Positions 43,165 through 54,669 of a DNA stretch of 64,000 bases are shown piece by piece. The translations under genes were made by a program, and so were the position numbers. Each line of letters begins with the position of its first letter. The first letter of the stretch is position 1. Under the pieces are notes generated by a model. That model ran no database searches, had not been told where the DNA came from, and saw nothing but the letters and a program-made list of their open reading frames with translations. The stretch covers positions 29,524,421 through 29,588,420 of the forward strand of contig OY979716.1 of the NCBI GenBank assembly GCA_963855995.1, in the 5' to 3' direction. This DNA comes from Muricea muricata (taxonomy: Eukaryota; Cnidaria; Anthozoa; Malacalcyonacea; Plexauridae).

Positions 43165-46100
43165 TATTTATTAATGCAACTCGAGAAAAAGCAATAAGCA
43201 GACAAACAGTGCAAAGAAGACTAACCAAATGCGGCCTACATGCAAGAGTAGCAGTTTCGAAACCATTGCTGCGTCCTCAAAACAAACGGAAACGCTGGTT
43301 ATGGGCCAGGAAGTACCACAATTACACAAAAGGGGATTGGCAAAATGTGTTGTTTACTGATGAATCTAAATTTGAGATCTACGGAAATAATCAGAGAATT
43401 TATGTCAGACGTCAACAGAATGAAAGATTTATAAATGCTTGCCTTAAGCCAACTGTGAAGCATGGTAGAGGAAGCATTCAGGTTTGCTTTAGCTATAGTG
43501 GTGTTGGTGATCTTTTCAGGATTAAAGACAAGCAAACACAAATATCACTCCATCCTTCAAAGACATACCATACCATCTGGCATGAAGTTATGTGGACGGG
43601 GTTTTGTATTGCAACAAGATAACGATCCAAAGCACACATCTCACCCGTGTAAGAACTATTTGACAAAGAAAGAACAGAAAGGCGATCTTGTGGTTATGGA
43701 TTTTCCACCTCAATCTCCTGATTTAAATCCCATCGAGCATTTATGGGAACATGTGAAACGAGAGAACGTCAAATGTAATCCTACAAGTCTAAACAACCTA
43801 TGGGATGTGCTTAATCATTGCTGGAATAACATGCAACAAACGGTACTCAGAAAGCTTGTTTACTTTATGCCAAGTCGTGTTGATGAAGTGTTGAAAGCAA
43901 AAGGCGAACACAAAATATTAAGTAACCATTCTCTTCGCTTGTTTGTAAAACAATCGTTTCCAATCTCATGTTCATGCTGTATTTTTTTAGCTATAGCAAC
44001 AATAGTATTGTGTGAAAACACAATGTGTATCCATAAACGTGAAAACTTAGTTGACTGGACTCAGACTTTTGAGCACCACTGTAGGTGTCGAAAACTATAA
44101 AGATAGTGGTATACTGAGAAGGAATACTGGCATTATTCCATTTCTCTTATCGTCTATCCAGTAGCGGTCAAAGTACGTATTGCAGCGGCGAGATCAAGCA
44201 GATATGTTTTCATTTTTGACGCTGGTGGTAGTTCATCATAGTTTACTATTGTTCAGCCAGTCATCGAAGGTCCATACAATTTGCTTTTAACCGTCCTTCG
44301 TATTGCACCATCAGGTGTGCTTAACGGGATTGAAACAGGTGCTAGGGGAAAACAAAGCACTTTCTTGAGATCGATCCCTGCTTCGTGTTTGTAGAATAAG
44401 CAACTAGCATTCCCAAAATATCTCGCTGAAATGTAAGTTCTTTCGTCTTTGACGGCAGAATTCATGAAGGTACTGAGTTTCACTTTCTTGATTGGACTGA
44501 AAAACTCACTTTCAGCCAGTCTTGATTCTGAAATTGTTGAAATCCTTTCTTGAAATTCACTCATTTTCTCATTTCCTTCAGATTCAAGTGTAAGTAAGCA
44601 GTTGTGCACACTCTCTGGTGCTGGGTATCCTGACACCAGGTTGAACAACTTGCTTTTATCAAGATCCGGCTGAAAGGTATTGATGAATTGCGTATGTAAT
44701 ACAAGCATGATCTTCTCTACCATCGTATTCGATTTAAGGATTTCACTGCTTCTTAAACACTTTCTTGGATTAGATGTAGTAGTGGACAATCCAGATGTAG
44801 CCATTAACGATTCGGCAAACTTAGTTTGATATACTTTGCAACCGTATTATCATCTGCTGCAAATTGCATAACTCCACCTCAAAAAGAGTAAACGATTATA
44901 TATAAGAAACCTTTTTTAACAACAATTATGGTAATGGTTAGACATTATACACTTCTATTTACATAATCAGTGTTTAAATTAACTCACCAGCAGTCTGCGT
45001 TTCTCATATAACTTTGTTCACCAGCCATGTCGATTGATTGTCCTACACCAAGTTGATTTCTTCGCACGGACAAACCAAAATCTTTAATTTCTTGCCTTGC
45101 TCCAGGGTGAGTGGTGTCAAGATACTCCAAACAATTGACATAATATGTGCCATAACGAGCATAATGAACCCGATTAGTGGCGAAGCATAAGGGCAAAGAT
45201 TCTTTCTAAATAAGCATTCTAAGATAAGCATACTCATTGGTACTGATTGAAAAGTGCAATTTATGCTGACAATCCACAAGCTCCGTATACTTCGCCTCAT
45301 AACACCCGTGATGCTTCCAGAGCTATAGAGACCTGCTTGAAACAGCACATCTTCGAATCCACTACTCTCTACGAAACGCCCAATAACTCCAAAAAAGCCC
45401 ATCATGGCATGAAAATCTCCTAAGTGAATGATTATATATGACCATTCATCTGGCTTGTCCCAAATCACATGAAAAGCTTTCATTGCAGCTCCCATGTCAA
45501 GAGTGATGTGGGTGTAGGACATGTTCGATTGCTTTGCTAATTTTCTTGATTGATGGAACATTATTATAATTGTGGAGTACTCGGTTATTGGAGACGAAAT
45601 TGGGGGTAAGTATGTCATTTGTGTTGCTTGGCTATGCGCATGTTGAAAACGACAGATAATCCAACCTACGAATCTTGGGTTGGTTTGATTGGCTGAGTTG
45701 AGATACCGCGCTGATTTCCATAACAGCAACAGCTTAGCACACAATTGTTCTGCATTAAAAGGAGGTGGCTTGCCCTGTAACCCTGCAAAGGACGATGGTT
45801 CTGCTTTTGGATTAATTGCTACTCGTTCGTCAACATTTTCTGTGGAGAGTTAAATGGATCGCCGTTTTGATCTCGGAATAGAAACATCCTCGTGTCTCAT
45901 TACAGCCGCTGCTGAATTCTCTTGAAACACTATGCCGGGTGTATTATGGACTGAGCCAGCACCAGATACTGTCACTATATTGCGATCAAAATTATCCCAC
46001 TAAGATATGGTAGATACGTTAAAGAATAAGGATTTAACCGCTATTTTCAAATTAATAAATACGAATGAAAGATTTATAAATAATATAAGCCAGCTTAAAC

Positions 46101-47794
46101 ACGGTTTTGGGAACTTAATTTTTTGCACTTATTTATACTTACTTTTGAATCTTCTGTTGCTGGTTGAAGGGGCAAGTTTAGTTCTTTAAGCTGGAACTGT
46201 TCCATTAACTCTGCTTGGGCTGTCTCAATTTCATTGATTGCATCGTACGTAATGGAATGTCCGAGTCTTGCTAAAATAGCTATTGGCAGTGTTTGACCTG
46301 TCATACTGTTAAGTCCAAGTCCTACTGATGTATGTTTCGGCGTCAGAAATTTTCCCTTTGAAAAAGCGTGAAAAATATCCTGAGAAAACGAATCAGTTAA
46401 TCGATTCACTCTTTTGCTCGTAACATGATGGCTTTCTTTTGGGGACAAAAGTTCCTTGAAAAACAATCATAGAAGTTCCGGGTATTGTAGGTCCCTTTTT
46501 GCCAAGCTTTCGACTGTCGGAGGCCACGGAGGTGGATCAGATTCTTCTATGAATTTAACAACCGACTCACACACGAGTGATGCTGCTCGTTTGACTGTGA
46601 ATTGCTGAACACATGGAGAATTTCTTGGAAGACTTTGGTTATGCAAGCATTCTCTGCTTATTACGACTTGTGGTGAATGATATTCAACCTGAATAAAAAC
46701 TAATTGATCGACAAAAGTCTTCACCAGACGTTCCTTAAGCTTGTGTCGCTCTTGCTTTGTTCCCGTATTACCAATATATTTCCTTATTAATATTTCCATC
46801 GACTGCTTGCTGCTCTTCTATGATATCATTCTGTACTAAAGAAAGAACTTCGTCGTAGCTTCCGAGTAATATGCCATCGTCCGTACTTTCGATAGCTTCA
46901 TCTTCTTTCCTGACTAGTCTGTAGACTCTCCTGACGACTAGTGTGTTCTAAATAGCACTTCTGGTGTTTTTGAAACTCTTTCTCGATTAAATCCGTTTCT
47001 GTAACAGCTGTAATCATTTCTAAATCATTTCTGGCAACCGCTGCTTGTTTAATTGTCCTCTGCAGTTTCAGTGACAATCTTTGAGAGTGACTGGTGTATT
47101 CCTTTTATCTTTATGTCTTTCTTCTTACAAATCATGCAGATGTTCGGGAAGATTCCTGCAGAGCTTACAGTTACGGTATTTTGCGAAGACGCTCTTGTTG
47201 TTCTTCGAACTTTCGTGGTTGGGCTTTGAACGGCTTGATTGTCATTATTGCACCCTTTCCGTTTCAATAATGTTTTAGCATATACAAACTTTTGAAAACA
47301 TTTTCAATGGTAGAAGTATTCAATTTCTCCCAAGTTATCTGGAATCCTCTTGCACTGTTCAATGTGATAGTTTTCACCACTAATACTCTCAGGTATTTTC
47401 TTGCATTCAAGCAGCGTTTTAAAAGTATTCGAATTTGGCGTGATCAATTTATCACCACATGTGTCTATTGAGTCGTAGTGAACGATATAATAGTTCATTT
47501 TTCATTTTCTCTCACATCGTGCTCTTAAGTTTGAAAGATAGCTATCGTTTGTCTAAATGCTGAGACGTTTGCTCTAACATATCCAAGTTTGTTTACGATT
47601 ACATATACAATTGTAAATTGCACTTAAGTGGCTTCTCTATCTAAATTTGGAATTGCGCTTAAATGGCTTCCAGCTGTTATCCCGCTTACCGGATAAAGTT
47701 TCTCGCTTAGACGTACATTTTGCAAAGTGTAAACACTAAACAGAAAGTCTTCCCGCAAAGCAGGAAATATGTTTATATGTGAAATATTGCCATC

Positions 47795-48148
47795 GCCGAA
47801 CCAAAAATGTTGTTAAATGTAGATTTCCCACCAAAACAAGATTTTAAACACCAAAACGAGGCTGTAGCCCACACTCACGCTCTGTGTACCAACGATTTTC
47901 GAACCCAGTGCCCCAAAATTGACCTAGTCTACCTGTTTTATAAATTCTACTACCGAGAGAGCACACGCTGCGTCAAATAGCCATTTCCCGCCAAAACGAA
48001 ATATCAAACGCCGAAACGAGGCTAAAGGCCCCGCCCACACTCTGTATACCAACGATTTTCAAACTCAGCACCCCAAAATTGACCAAGTTCACTTGGTTTC
48101 ATAAATTTCCTCGTCGGGGGACCATCGCCCCTTTCTCCGCCTGGTCTA
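47795..48148. repeat. right TIR made of tandem ~160-bp units
   Basis: Inverse of the left TIR with about 2.2 units (GTATACCAACGATTTTC, TTTATAAATTCTACTACCGAG). Confidence 0.85.
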
Positions 48149-48483
48149 CAAGGCCAGCATCGTCCGTGTCATCAGTTATGGCAGCTTTAAGTCTATCAAT
48201 GAAATCAAAATTGTACTTTCTACTTGGAATTTGATTACTTAAGCTTGGTTTAGAAGTGTGTATGGGGCTATCATCTATGCTGATCAAAGGACAATTGATT
48301 GACTTGCTGAAAGAAGGAAATGATAGCTCTTGGTTACAAAATGTGAGATCCTGTATAATGGTTGGGTTATGTTCAGTAGTTTGATTTTTGTTGGTGGCTA
48401 GTACAGTGGTGGAAGGTGGCAGAGGTTTAGTAACACCAGGTACTTGCAGGGTGGGGGTCATATCGCTTGATATGGGTCCGGTG

Positions 48484-48557
48484 GCAATAGCATCAGTTTC
48501 TTGCAGAGGACAATCTGGTAGAGGACAATCTGGTAGAGGACAATCTGGTAGAGGACT
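48484..48557. repeat. 15-bp coding tandem repeat, four units
   Basis: Unit GAGGACAATCTGGTA; on the minus strand it encodes repeated PLPDC in exon 3 of the BEN-domain gene. Being a multiple of three it keeps frame. Confidence 0.9.
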
Positions 48558-49211
48558 ATCTTTTGCCAAACAGATGCCCTTTGCTGTAGCTGTTAGTGTT
48601 GCTAAATCCTAGAAATTGAGAAAACAGATATGCTTTCATCAATTCATTTTCACTTACTTTTTGACATGTGATAGTGAGGCATGATGAAATCTTCATCCCA
48701 CACATGCTTAAAGCTTCCCAACTAACAAGTTAATTTAATATGGTAAAAATATTTGTTTGTCTATTGTGTGGGATGAAAAAGGGACTGTGAACAGTCAACA
48801 GAAACATTGTCACTTTTTTAGGCAATGGCTCCTCAGCAGCATTGCCCTACATTCAGTCCAACTTATTTTTTTACAACTTTGTTTGTCAGTGGAGATACTC
48901 TACCACTTATTGTGGTTCTTTATAAAATATTAAAATAAATGAGTCGAAGATTGTAGTGCCCACCCTGTGACAATTTCATCAGAGCTTTACAATTCATGGC
49001 CTGTTTATATTCTCATACATTCTAATTACAATTTTTTTGACCCCATAGTCCTTCCCAACCAATATCATATATCATGGTTAGAAAAACAAAAAAAGTTGGT
49101 AAGCAAATTACAGGCACCATGTTCTCATGTCCAGACAGTATATTCTTACAACTAGGTTGTACAAAGGTCTGGTCATGAAATAAATAATTACCTAAAGCTG
49201 TAGTATTCAAA

Positions 49212-49987
49212 CACAGGCTATAAGACAGGCGCATTGCGATACTGTTTACGTACGTAAATAAGAAAATTATTAAAATGTTATAAACCGTATAGTACTTACT
49301 CATGAATTAGTTAGACGTTCAAATGATTGGAGTGTTCTAAACAGCGTTATTTCGTCCGGAAATAGTGAAATACAAATCCTTGTTCTGTTACACATCATCG
49401 CCATATTGAACAATCACCAATTTCCATCCCCCCTGGCAAAATAATAAGACGGCAAAGAAAAGTAAGAGAAAAATAAGAGGCTAGGAACAATGTGGGCATG
49501 TTCTGGGCGTGTTATGGTTTTGAGCGAATCAACGTTTGCAATACCGTGTCACATGACTGATTTAAATCGTTATAGGCGGGAAGCATCATCACTGTTCATT
49601 GAAATATATCGCTCAGTGTTGCTAGGTCACGTAATATTAAATATGGGACACGTTTGTGCCAGATATGGAAGTGTCACTGCATCCAGCCTTTGACAAAACA
49701 CGCCCACATTGTTCCTACCCTCTTATTTTCTCCATATTTTTTTTACCGTCTTATTATTTTGCCAGGGGGGATGGAAATTGGTGACTGATTCAATATGGCG
49801 ACGATATGTAACAGAACAAGGATTTGTATTTCACTATTTCCGAACGAAATAACCACGTTTAAAACACTTCCATCATTTGAACGTCTAAATAATTCATGAA
49901 TAAGTACAATACGGTTTATAACATTTTAATAATTTTCTTATTTACGTACGTAAACAGTAACGCAATGCACCTGTCCTATAGCCCGTG
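49212..49987. mobile_element. 776-bp foldback MITE with long TIRs
   Basis: Arms of about 290 bp (49212-49508, 49686-49987) are inverted copies starting CACAGGCTATAAGACAGG and CACGGGCTATAGGACAGG. A 7-bp ATTCAAA direct repeat flanks it (49205-49211, 49988-49994). No coding capacity. It lies in intron 2 of the BEN gene. Probably hAT-related by duplication length, not certain. Confidence 0.85.
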
Positions 49988-51469
49988 ATTCAAATGGTGC
50001 ATGGCAGTGGTATAAGATTGTTTAAGATTTGAACATTAAAAAATATTGTTTTATATTTTCCCTATTCCCAACCTGAACTATTATGCCCAGGCTGCCATCA
50101 TATTTGTGGCCGTTGAAAAGCCACCATGCTTTCTCATTTAAAAAATAAAGTGAACAAATTTTGCTGTGGCTTGCTGATAATAATACTACAATCAAAATGT
50201 GCTGATCCATCAGATTGCTGCAAATTCTGTTTCACAGGTCCAATTTTCCATTAAATTTCTGAGAGTGGTCATAACCCTAGCCACTCAAAGATGGCTAATA
50301 CTTTGGCACAAATAGTTTGCTAAGTTTTCATCTCATGACAAGGCACATGGTGAAGTTGACCATCTTTTGAACAACATGGGGATTTCAAATTGCAGGTTTG
50401 TCAGCAAAATCCAGGGGGTTTAGTGGAGATATAAATACTGACTGTAGCTTGTCAATTGGTTTCTAACTGTGATAGATGAAATGGAGTATTTGATTACCTT
50501 CTTTTTGCCTGTTTTCTTTTGTTTTTCTTCTTTTGTGATGTTTTCTTTGTTGCTAGCTTTAGTCTTTTTTGCCTTCACGTCTTTGCTGGTTTTATATTTT
50601 CACTTTAGAGTTTCATTTGTTGCCTCAACCAGTGCTGTACCAGTGTCTTTTTGTAGTACTTCACCAGTTGCCAAATTGAACACATTTTCATCATTCGTTC
50701 TTTCATCCTTGTTTTCCTCCACTTCAAACAACTTGCTGTTTTCTGGGTTTGCCACAAAAGCACTCAATTCCAACTCTAAGGCATTTTCATCATCTGCAAT
50801 TTACAGAATAAACCCAAAATTTTAAAGCTGCCTGGCACAAAACTGTCAAGATGTCAAATTTCAGACTGGCTATTAAAGACCCTGAAATAAACACATCATA
50901 GCCTGATAACTGAAAAATATAGCATGTTCAGAACAAAACTAGTGCAGTCTAACCGTACCTCCAAAGGAAACCAGCCTTGCTTTATACTTCTTGCGGCCAG
51001 GCAGTTCAGCCTGATTACCTTGGACCAAAACAAGGTTGTCCAGTTCGACTTTTCTCGCGACGTACAACTGGCATAGTTTGGTCTTCGAAAAGTAAACAAG
51101 ATAATGTTCAGGGACTTTGGTCAACATTCGTAACGCCATAATTCACTAACACGCAATAACATTTTCTCAAAATTTGCCGAGATTCTTTGTTGAGCAGTCG
51201 ATAAGCTTCCAGTTGAAATGCCAGACACGTGTCAATAGTCGTGTTTTAATAATTGTTACACAGTCAGTTACTAGATCAAACACAATTGACTGTGGTCAAA
51301 GCATCACATCCAAAGCGCATATTATTGGCCAGATGCGAACTGACATAGTTCTTTTTGAAAAACACTTGCAAATTTGAATTTGTTTTGAAATTACCTTGGC
51401 TAATGGATTAATACAAAATTAGTAATTTCAATGCTTTAAACTGCAACAAAAGAGGTGTGAGCATGGATA

Positions 51470-51686
51470 GGAAGCCCAGGAATGCGGTTTAAAGTGATTA
51501 AACTAGTAAAACATTTAAAATATGACTTAAAATATCAAATTAGCTATAAAATTAGTTTTATCACAGCACCACCAAAGCATGTTACATATGTGGTTTTAAA
51601 ACAATTTTTTTAGCTAATTTGATATTTTAAGTCATATTTTAAATGTTTTACGAGTTTAATCATTTTAAACCACATTCCTGGGCTTC
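51470..51686. mobile_element. 217-bp foldback MITE, TA-flanked
   Basis: Arms of about 75 bp (GGAAGCCCAGGAATG... / ...CATTCCTGGGCTTC) form a near-perfect hairpin with a 60-bp loop. TA on both sides suggests Tc1/mariner mobilisation. Confidence 0.85.
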
Positions 51687-51699
51687 TATGGTGTGAAGT

Positions 51700-53240
51700 C
51701 AAATGTGTTGACACGTTGAGGCATACAAGTTGTTTGCTTGTATTATCAAATTTTTAGACTAGGTCAGCAATATCGTTTGTAATAATTGTCGAAGTCAGAA
51801 ACATTTATAGCAGTTTTAATGATCCATACAATTAACCTTCTACTATGTTTCAATATCTCAATGTTTACAACCAATTAGCACCACTGAAGGCTTTGTAATT
51901 TTACTTTTGCATTGTCGCAATATTAGTTATTTACGAAACTTTGAAATTTACAATCATTAACAAGTCATTTGATACCCTATACTTTCACAGCCGATCCGAA
52001 CGTATTTAATAGTTTTTACACCCCTGTATTTATAACCGAATAGCATACCGGTTTTCCATAAATTAAAATACTTTCTAGACCCAGCTCCCATAATATCATT
52101 TGCTATTCAGATAAATTTTGAGCGCAAACTGACCACGTATTTACACTGTTTGGTACGAGATGACTAGAGTCTAATTAAAATTTTGGAAATTTCTTTCCTA
52201 GAACATTTAGAAATAGATTAATCAGCAACTAAATAATCATTTACCAAAAATGGTCTTACCTATCAAAATATATATATTATAAAGTGCATACACCATATGT
52301 TTCAGTCATATTGATAGATACAAACTTAACTAAGTTGTCAACTGTATTACTAGTATTAACTAGAAATACATGCATGCAACTATATTTTCAGAATTACATG
52401 AAGTACTCATATAGGTTTTTGTCATAGCAACGCGGCAATTGTTATTCTTTCTGTATATTTTTTCAAAATGACAAAATATTTAGTTTTTAATCCTTGTTTT
52501 ATTGACAATTTTTTGAAATGGCACAACATTTGTCATTGGTATGTTATTACGCCTAATGTAAGCTTAAATTTGGTATAAAATACGACCTATTAATTACATA
52601 TATTAGATGTTTTGAAATATTTCTGAAACCAAATTTTTATCTACATAAACTTTGAGTTTGAAATAAAACCGTTTCAAGCCAATTTTGTATCTTCGCTCAT
52701 ATTCGTTTACATGTAAAGTCTGTCAATTCACTTGCATTTACAAAACATAAACTTACTCTGGAATTTAAACAGTGAATAGACTGGAGGAGTACGGCTATGC
52801 CGGCCTTTATAAAGCATTAAAACACAAGTATAAATACGCATTACCAACAAAATTGCCTTGTGTTTCACGCCGTAGTCAATTCTTGGCGCTTGTCTGTATT
52901 TTCCCAGAATTAATCTCTCTTCAAGAATCTTGTTGCAGTCGTTTTCTTCTCAGTTCTCGTTTTTTTGGATGCCTTAAGTGTTTGCTACCCTTGATATTCC
53001 GCCATATTCTTGAGAGCATAATTGACCACCCTTCGTTGGTTGTGAAAGTTGCCAAATCTTTTTGCAAAAATACAAAATATTGTAGAGCAAAAAGCAAATT
53101 TAGATATTTGCTTGCTGTCAATTGAATTTGTGATTAATCAATCAACAATAGATTTTAAATCTGGCCAATCAGTGTTAGCCATTCATGATAGTCCACCACA
53201 TTGTTGAGATCAGTGAGGATGACGTCATGACATACAACTT
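51700..53240. other. AT-rich region without a supported gene
   Basis: ORFs at 52772-53125 (+) and 52921-53121 (-) overlap and show no family resemblance. A GC-rich patch (GCGCTTCGCGCC) lies just beyond, at 53320-53333. Confidence 0.4.
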
Positions 53241-53339
53241 TTACTACCTATCACGAGCAATGACTTTGAACTCCGCTAATACGAAATTAGTATCCCTCGC
53301 CCTGGCCTTACGCTGGAACGGCGCTTCGCGCCGTTGGCT

Positions 53340-54664
53340 CGGGGATTTATGTCCCGATGCACGTTTTTCTCGTGCCACAACAATGGGAATTACTTTTCTA
53401 ATATGGTTAATGTATCTCGCACATTTTTTCGGTGTTACTGTTGCCCAAAACTTAGTTATGCCGTTGATTAACTCTTCTTTGGTGGTAGGTTTGATGGACT
53501 TGCGGAGGTGATGTTTTAACTCATGCCATAGCATTTCTATTGGGTTGAGGTCTGGACTCTCAGCTGGAGTTGGCCAGTACTTGGTTTTATTTGCATCCAA
53601 GTGGTCGATGGCATAATGACCTGTAATATATGAACAAAAATATGAAGGTAAATGAACGTACATTAAAGAAACCAAGAGAAGCCTTTAATTAGTGTGTGTG
53701 TATATATATATAACTACAAATATAGCATCGGAGTCGGAGAACCACCATAACGCGTGACATTAGTCATTAGCCAACTTACTTTTGTGTTTATGGTCATTGT
53801 CTTGAACAAAGCGTTAATCTCCTTTAGGAAACACTTCCTGGATGAACAGCTTCAGGTATTTTGCCAGGATTACGTCAACATAAAATTCTTTACACATGTT
53901 TCCTGTGAATATAGCCATGTCTGTCGTTCCATGTTTTGAAATACCTGCCCAAATGTGCACCTTGAGAGGATGCTTCACTTTTGGCTTCAGTTTCGGTGCT
54001 TCGTGTGACCTTCGAAAACATAGCTTTGCATGTTGCTCCAACCAGATCAATGATTCGTCTGTGAAAATCACATTGTCAAACTTGTTGTTATTCATTTGAC
54101 ATTTGGTCGCAAATGCTAGCCTTTCAATTCTGTTCTTTTCTTTGACTAGTTGGCAATACTTTACCCCAGATTTCACCCACCCTAGCTTTTTTCTTGCTCT
54201 TTTAACTGTTAGTGACCGATACATTTAGTTTAAATCGTTCAAATACAAGCCTCTAAACATCTAGAAGCAAAAATAAAAAGACGCATTGAATGTTAAATGA
54301 CTGGAAATGAGTTAGATTTACCATATTTCGTATGGAGTTTGGCAGACGTACATATATAAGTTAATTAGCTTTGAGATTGATATTTCCTTACCTGTTGCAG
54401 TCAACTCGTTATTTCTCTTCATTTCCTCATCAAACGCATAGTGTTCCAGTTTGAGCTTTGTTTTGGGTGAGGTGGTTCTTGTTTGTGATTCAGTTTCTTT
54501 CTGACAGCGTAAAAATTTTGACACTGTAAGTCTTGGGGTCGGAATATCTTCCTCGTAAAAAATCCGAACGATATGCGAAATCTTGTGCTTTGTCGTATGC
54601 TGCTGCAAAATTCTCTGCTTAGCTTAAGTTGAAAGTCTGCCCATTGTAACAACTCTGAACGCAT
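53340..54664 (-). pseudogene. Tc1-family DD34E transposase with an intron
   Basis: Minus-strand order: 54650-54393 helix-turn-helix part (QQHTTKHKISHIVRIFYEE), ending at a GTAAGG donor; 54250-53795 (TVKRARKKLGWVKSGVKY, VIFTDESLIWLEQHAK, HIWAGISKHG, QDNDHKHK) with a one-base shift near 54222; a GTAAGT..ACAG intron at about 53629-53784; then 53628-53340 (AIDHLDANKTKYWPT, ESPDLNPIEMLW). Across the splice, 34 residues separate the second Asp and the Glu. TIRs were not found, so element borders are unknown. Confidence 0.8.
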
Positions 54665-54669
54665 GCCTA

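Larger units (their letters stand above)
41703..44083 (+). mobile_element. Tc1-family (DD38E) element nested in Academ-like element
   Basis: The right end reads ...GAGCACCACTGTA, a typical Tc1 terminus ending at TA. The corresponding left end was not found between 41703 and 41880, so the left side may be truncated or rearranged and its border is approximate. It breaks the Academ-like transposase between 44160 and 41701 and is itself interrupted by 42142-43164. Confidence 0.7.
41880..44100 (+). pseudogene. DD38E Tc1-family transposase
   Basis: ATG at 41880 (MAKELSEGIRDQIIALSDEG). HTH part 41880-42138 (GYSQRTIAKKIMVSKGAVQR; GRPRVTTSNED). An element follows, then 43180-43560 (SRQTVQRRLTKCGLHAR, VLFTDESKFEIYG with the first Asp, GNNQRIYVRR). 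After a frameshift near 43560: VLQQDNDPKHTSHPC, DFPPQSPDLNPIEHLW. Exactly 38 residues separate the second Asp and the Glu, the spacing described for the Intruder (DD38E) group. It cuts and pastes at TA in intact form; here the nested insertion and frameshift inactivate it. Confidence 0.85.
40640..47498 (-). pseudogene. Academ-like transposase with XPG-like nuclease
   Basis: Minus-strand pieces in order: 47498-47304; 47267-46930 (ICMICKKKD; HQKCYLEHTS, a C-C-H-C zinc pattern); 46799-46095, one frame with a TGA at 46467-46469 (LPKHTS-like PKHTSVGLGLNSMTGQ, LARLGHSITYDAINEIETA); 45744-45190 (LPPISSPITEYSTI, LGDFHAMMGFFGVIGRF, AGLYSSGSITGVM); 45196-44984 (HYARYGTYYVNCLEYL, VGQSIDMAGEQSYMRNA); 44804-44160 ([27 protein letters not shown]); then across a nested Tc1 element 41701-40640, 353 intact residues with DHEEADTKLVALA and GLHVFSGNDYVSSFFRKG, the XPG/FEN-like acidic motifs. 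Such enzymes are inferred to cut element DNA. Frameshifts and stops make it inactive. Confidence 0.68.
40077..48148. mobile_element. Academ-like DNA transposon, 8.07 kb
   Basis: Ends TAGACCAGGCGGAGAAAGG and its inverse are flanked by 3-bp CAA duplications (40074-40076, 48149-48151). The TIRs extend inward as tandem about-160-bp units. On - it encodes a long protein with N-terminal Cys/His motifs and a C-terminal XPG/FEN-like nuclease. A 3-4-bp duplication plus an XPG-like nuclease is the description of the Academ superfamily. A Tc1-family element is nested in the coding region. It sits in exon 3 of the BEN gene. Confidence 0.72.
39490..51139 (-). pseudogene. BEN-domain protein gene, split by an 8-kb transposon
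   Basis: Exon 1 51139-50959 (ATG; MALRMLTKVPEHYLVYFSK). Exon 2 50796-50498, acidic then Lys-rich (KAKKTKASNKENITKEEKQK), with an in-frame TGA where CGA/Arg fits. Exon 3 48608-48152, with four PLPDC repeats. The 40077-48148 element intervenes, then the exon continues 40073-39490: coiled coil (LVRSISNLAKQQSILLEK), an in-frame TAG near 39886, and the BEN domain (GNFAVKLLQLIFMKDQLVGR, NCNGKCRKLVSEKL, W in EEVWKKC). Skipping the element and one CAA copy keeps one frame. BEN proteins bind DNA and act in chromatin repression. Without the insertion and two stops it would be about 450 residues. Confidence 0.78.

Noticed and set aside
48388..48612. + strand ORF with GRGQSGRGQSG repeats
   Set aside because: Antisense of the PLPDC repeat in BEN exon 3; the minus-strand frame is supported by splice sites and domain context.
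49490..49693. 67-residue ORF inside the foldback MITE
   Set aside because: Spans the loop and arms of a non-coding hairpin element; no homologous motif.
50469..50825. 118-residue + strand ORF with hydrophobic stretches, looking like a membrane protein
   Set aside because: It is the antisense of the Lys/Glu-rich exon 2 of the BEN gene; Lys/Glu codons read backwards give Phe/Leu/Ser.
52772..53125. 117-residue + ORF
   Set aside because: No family resemblance, low-complexity Cys/Leu/Phe composition and overlap with an equally open antisense ORF; not supported as a gene.
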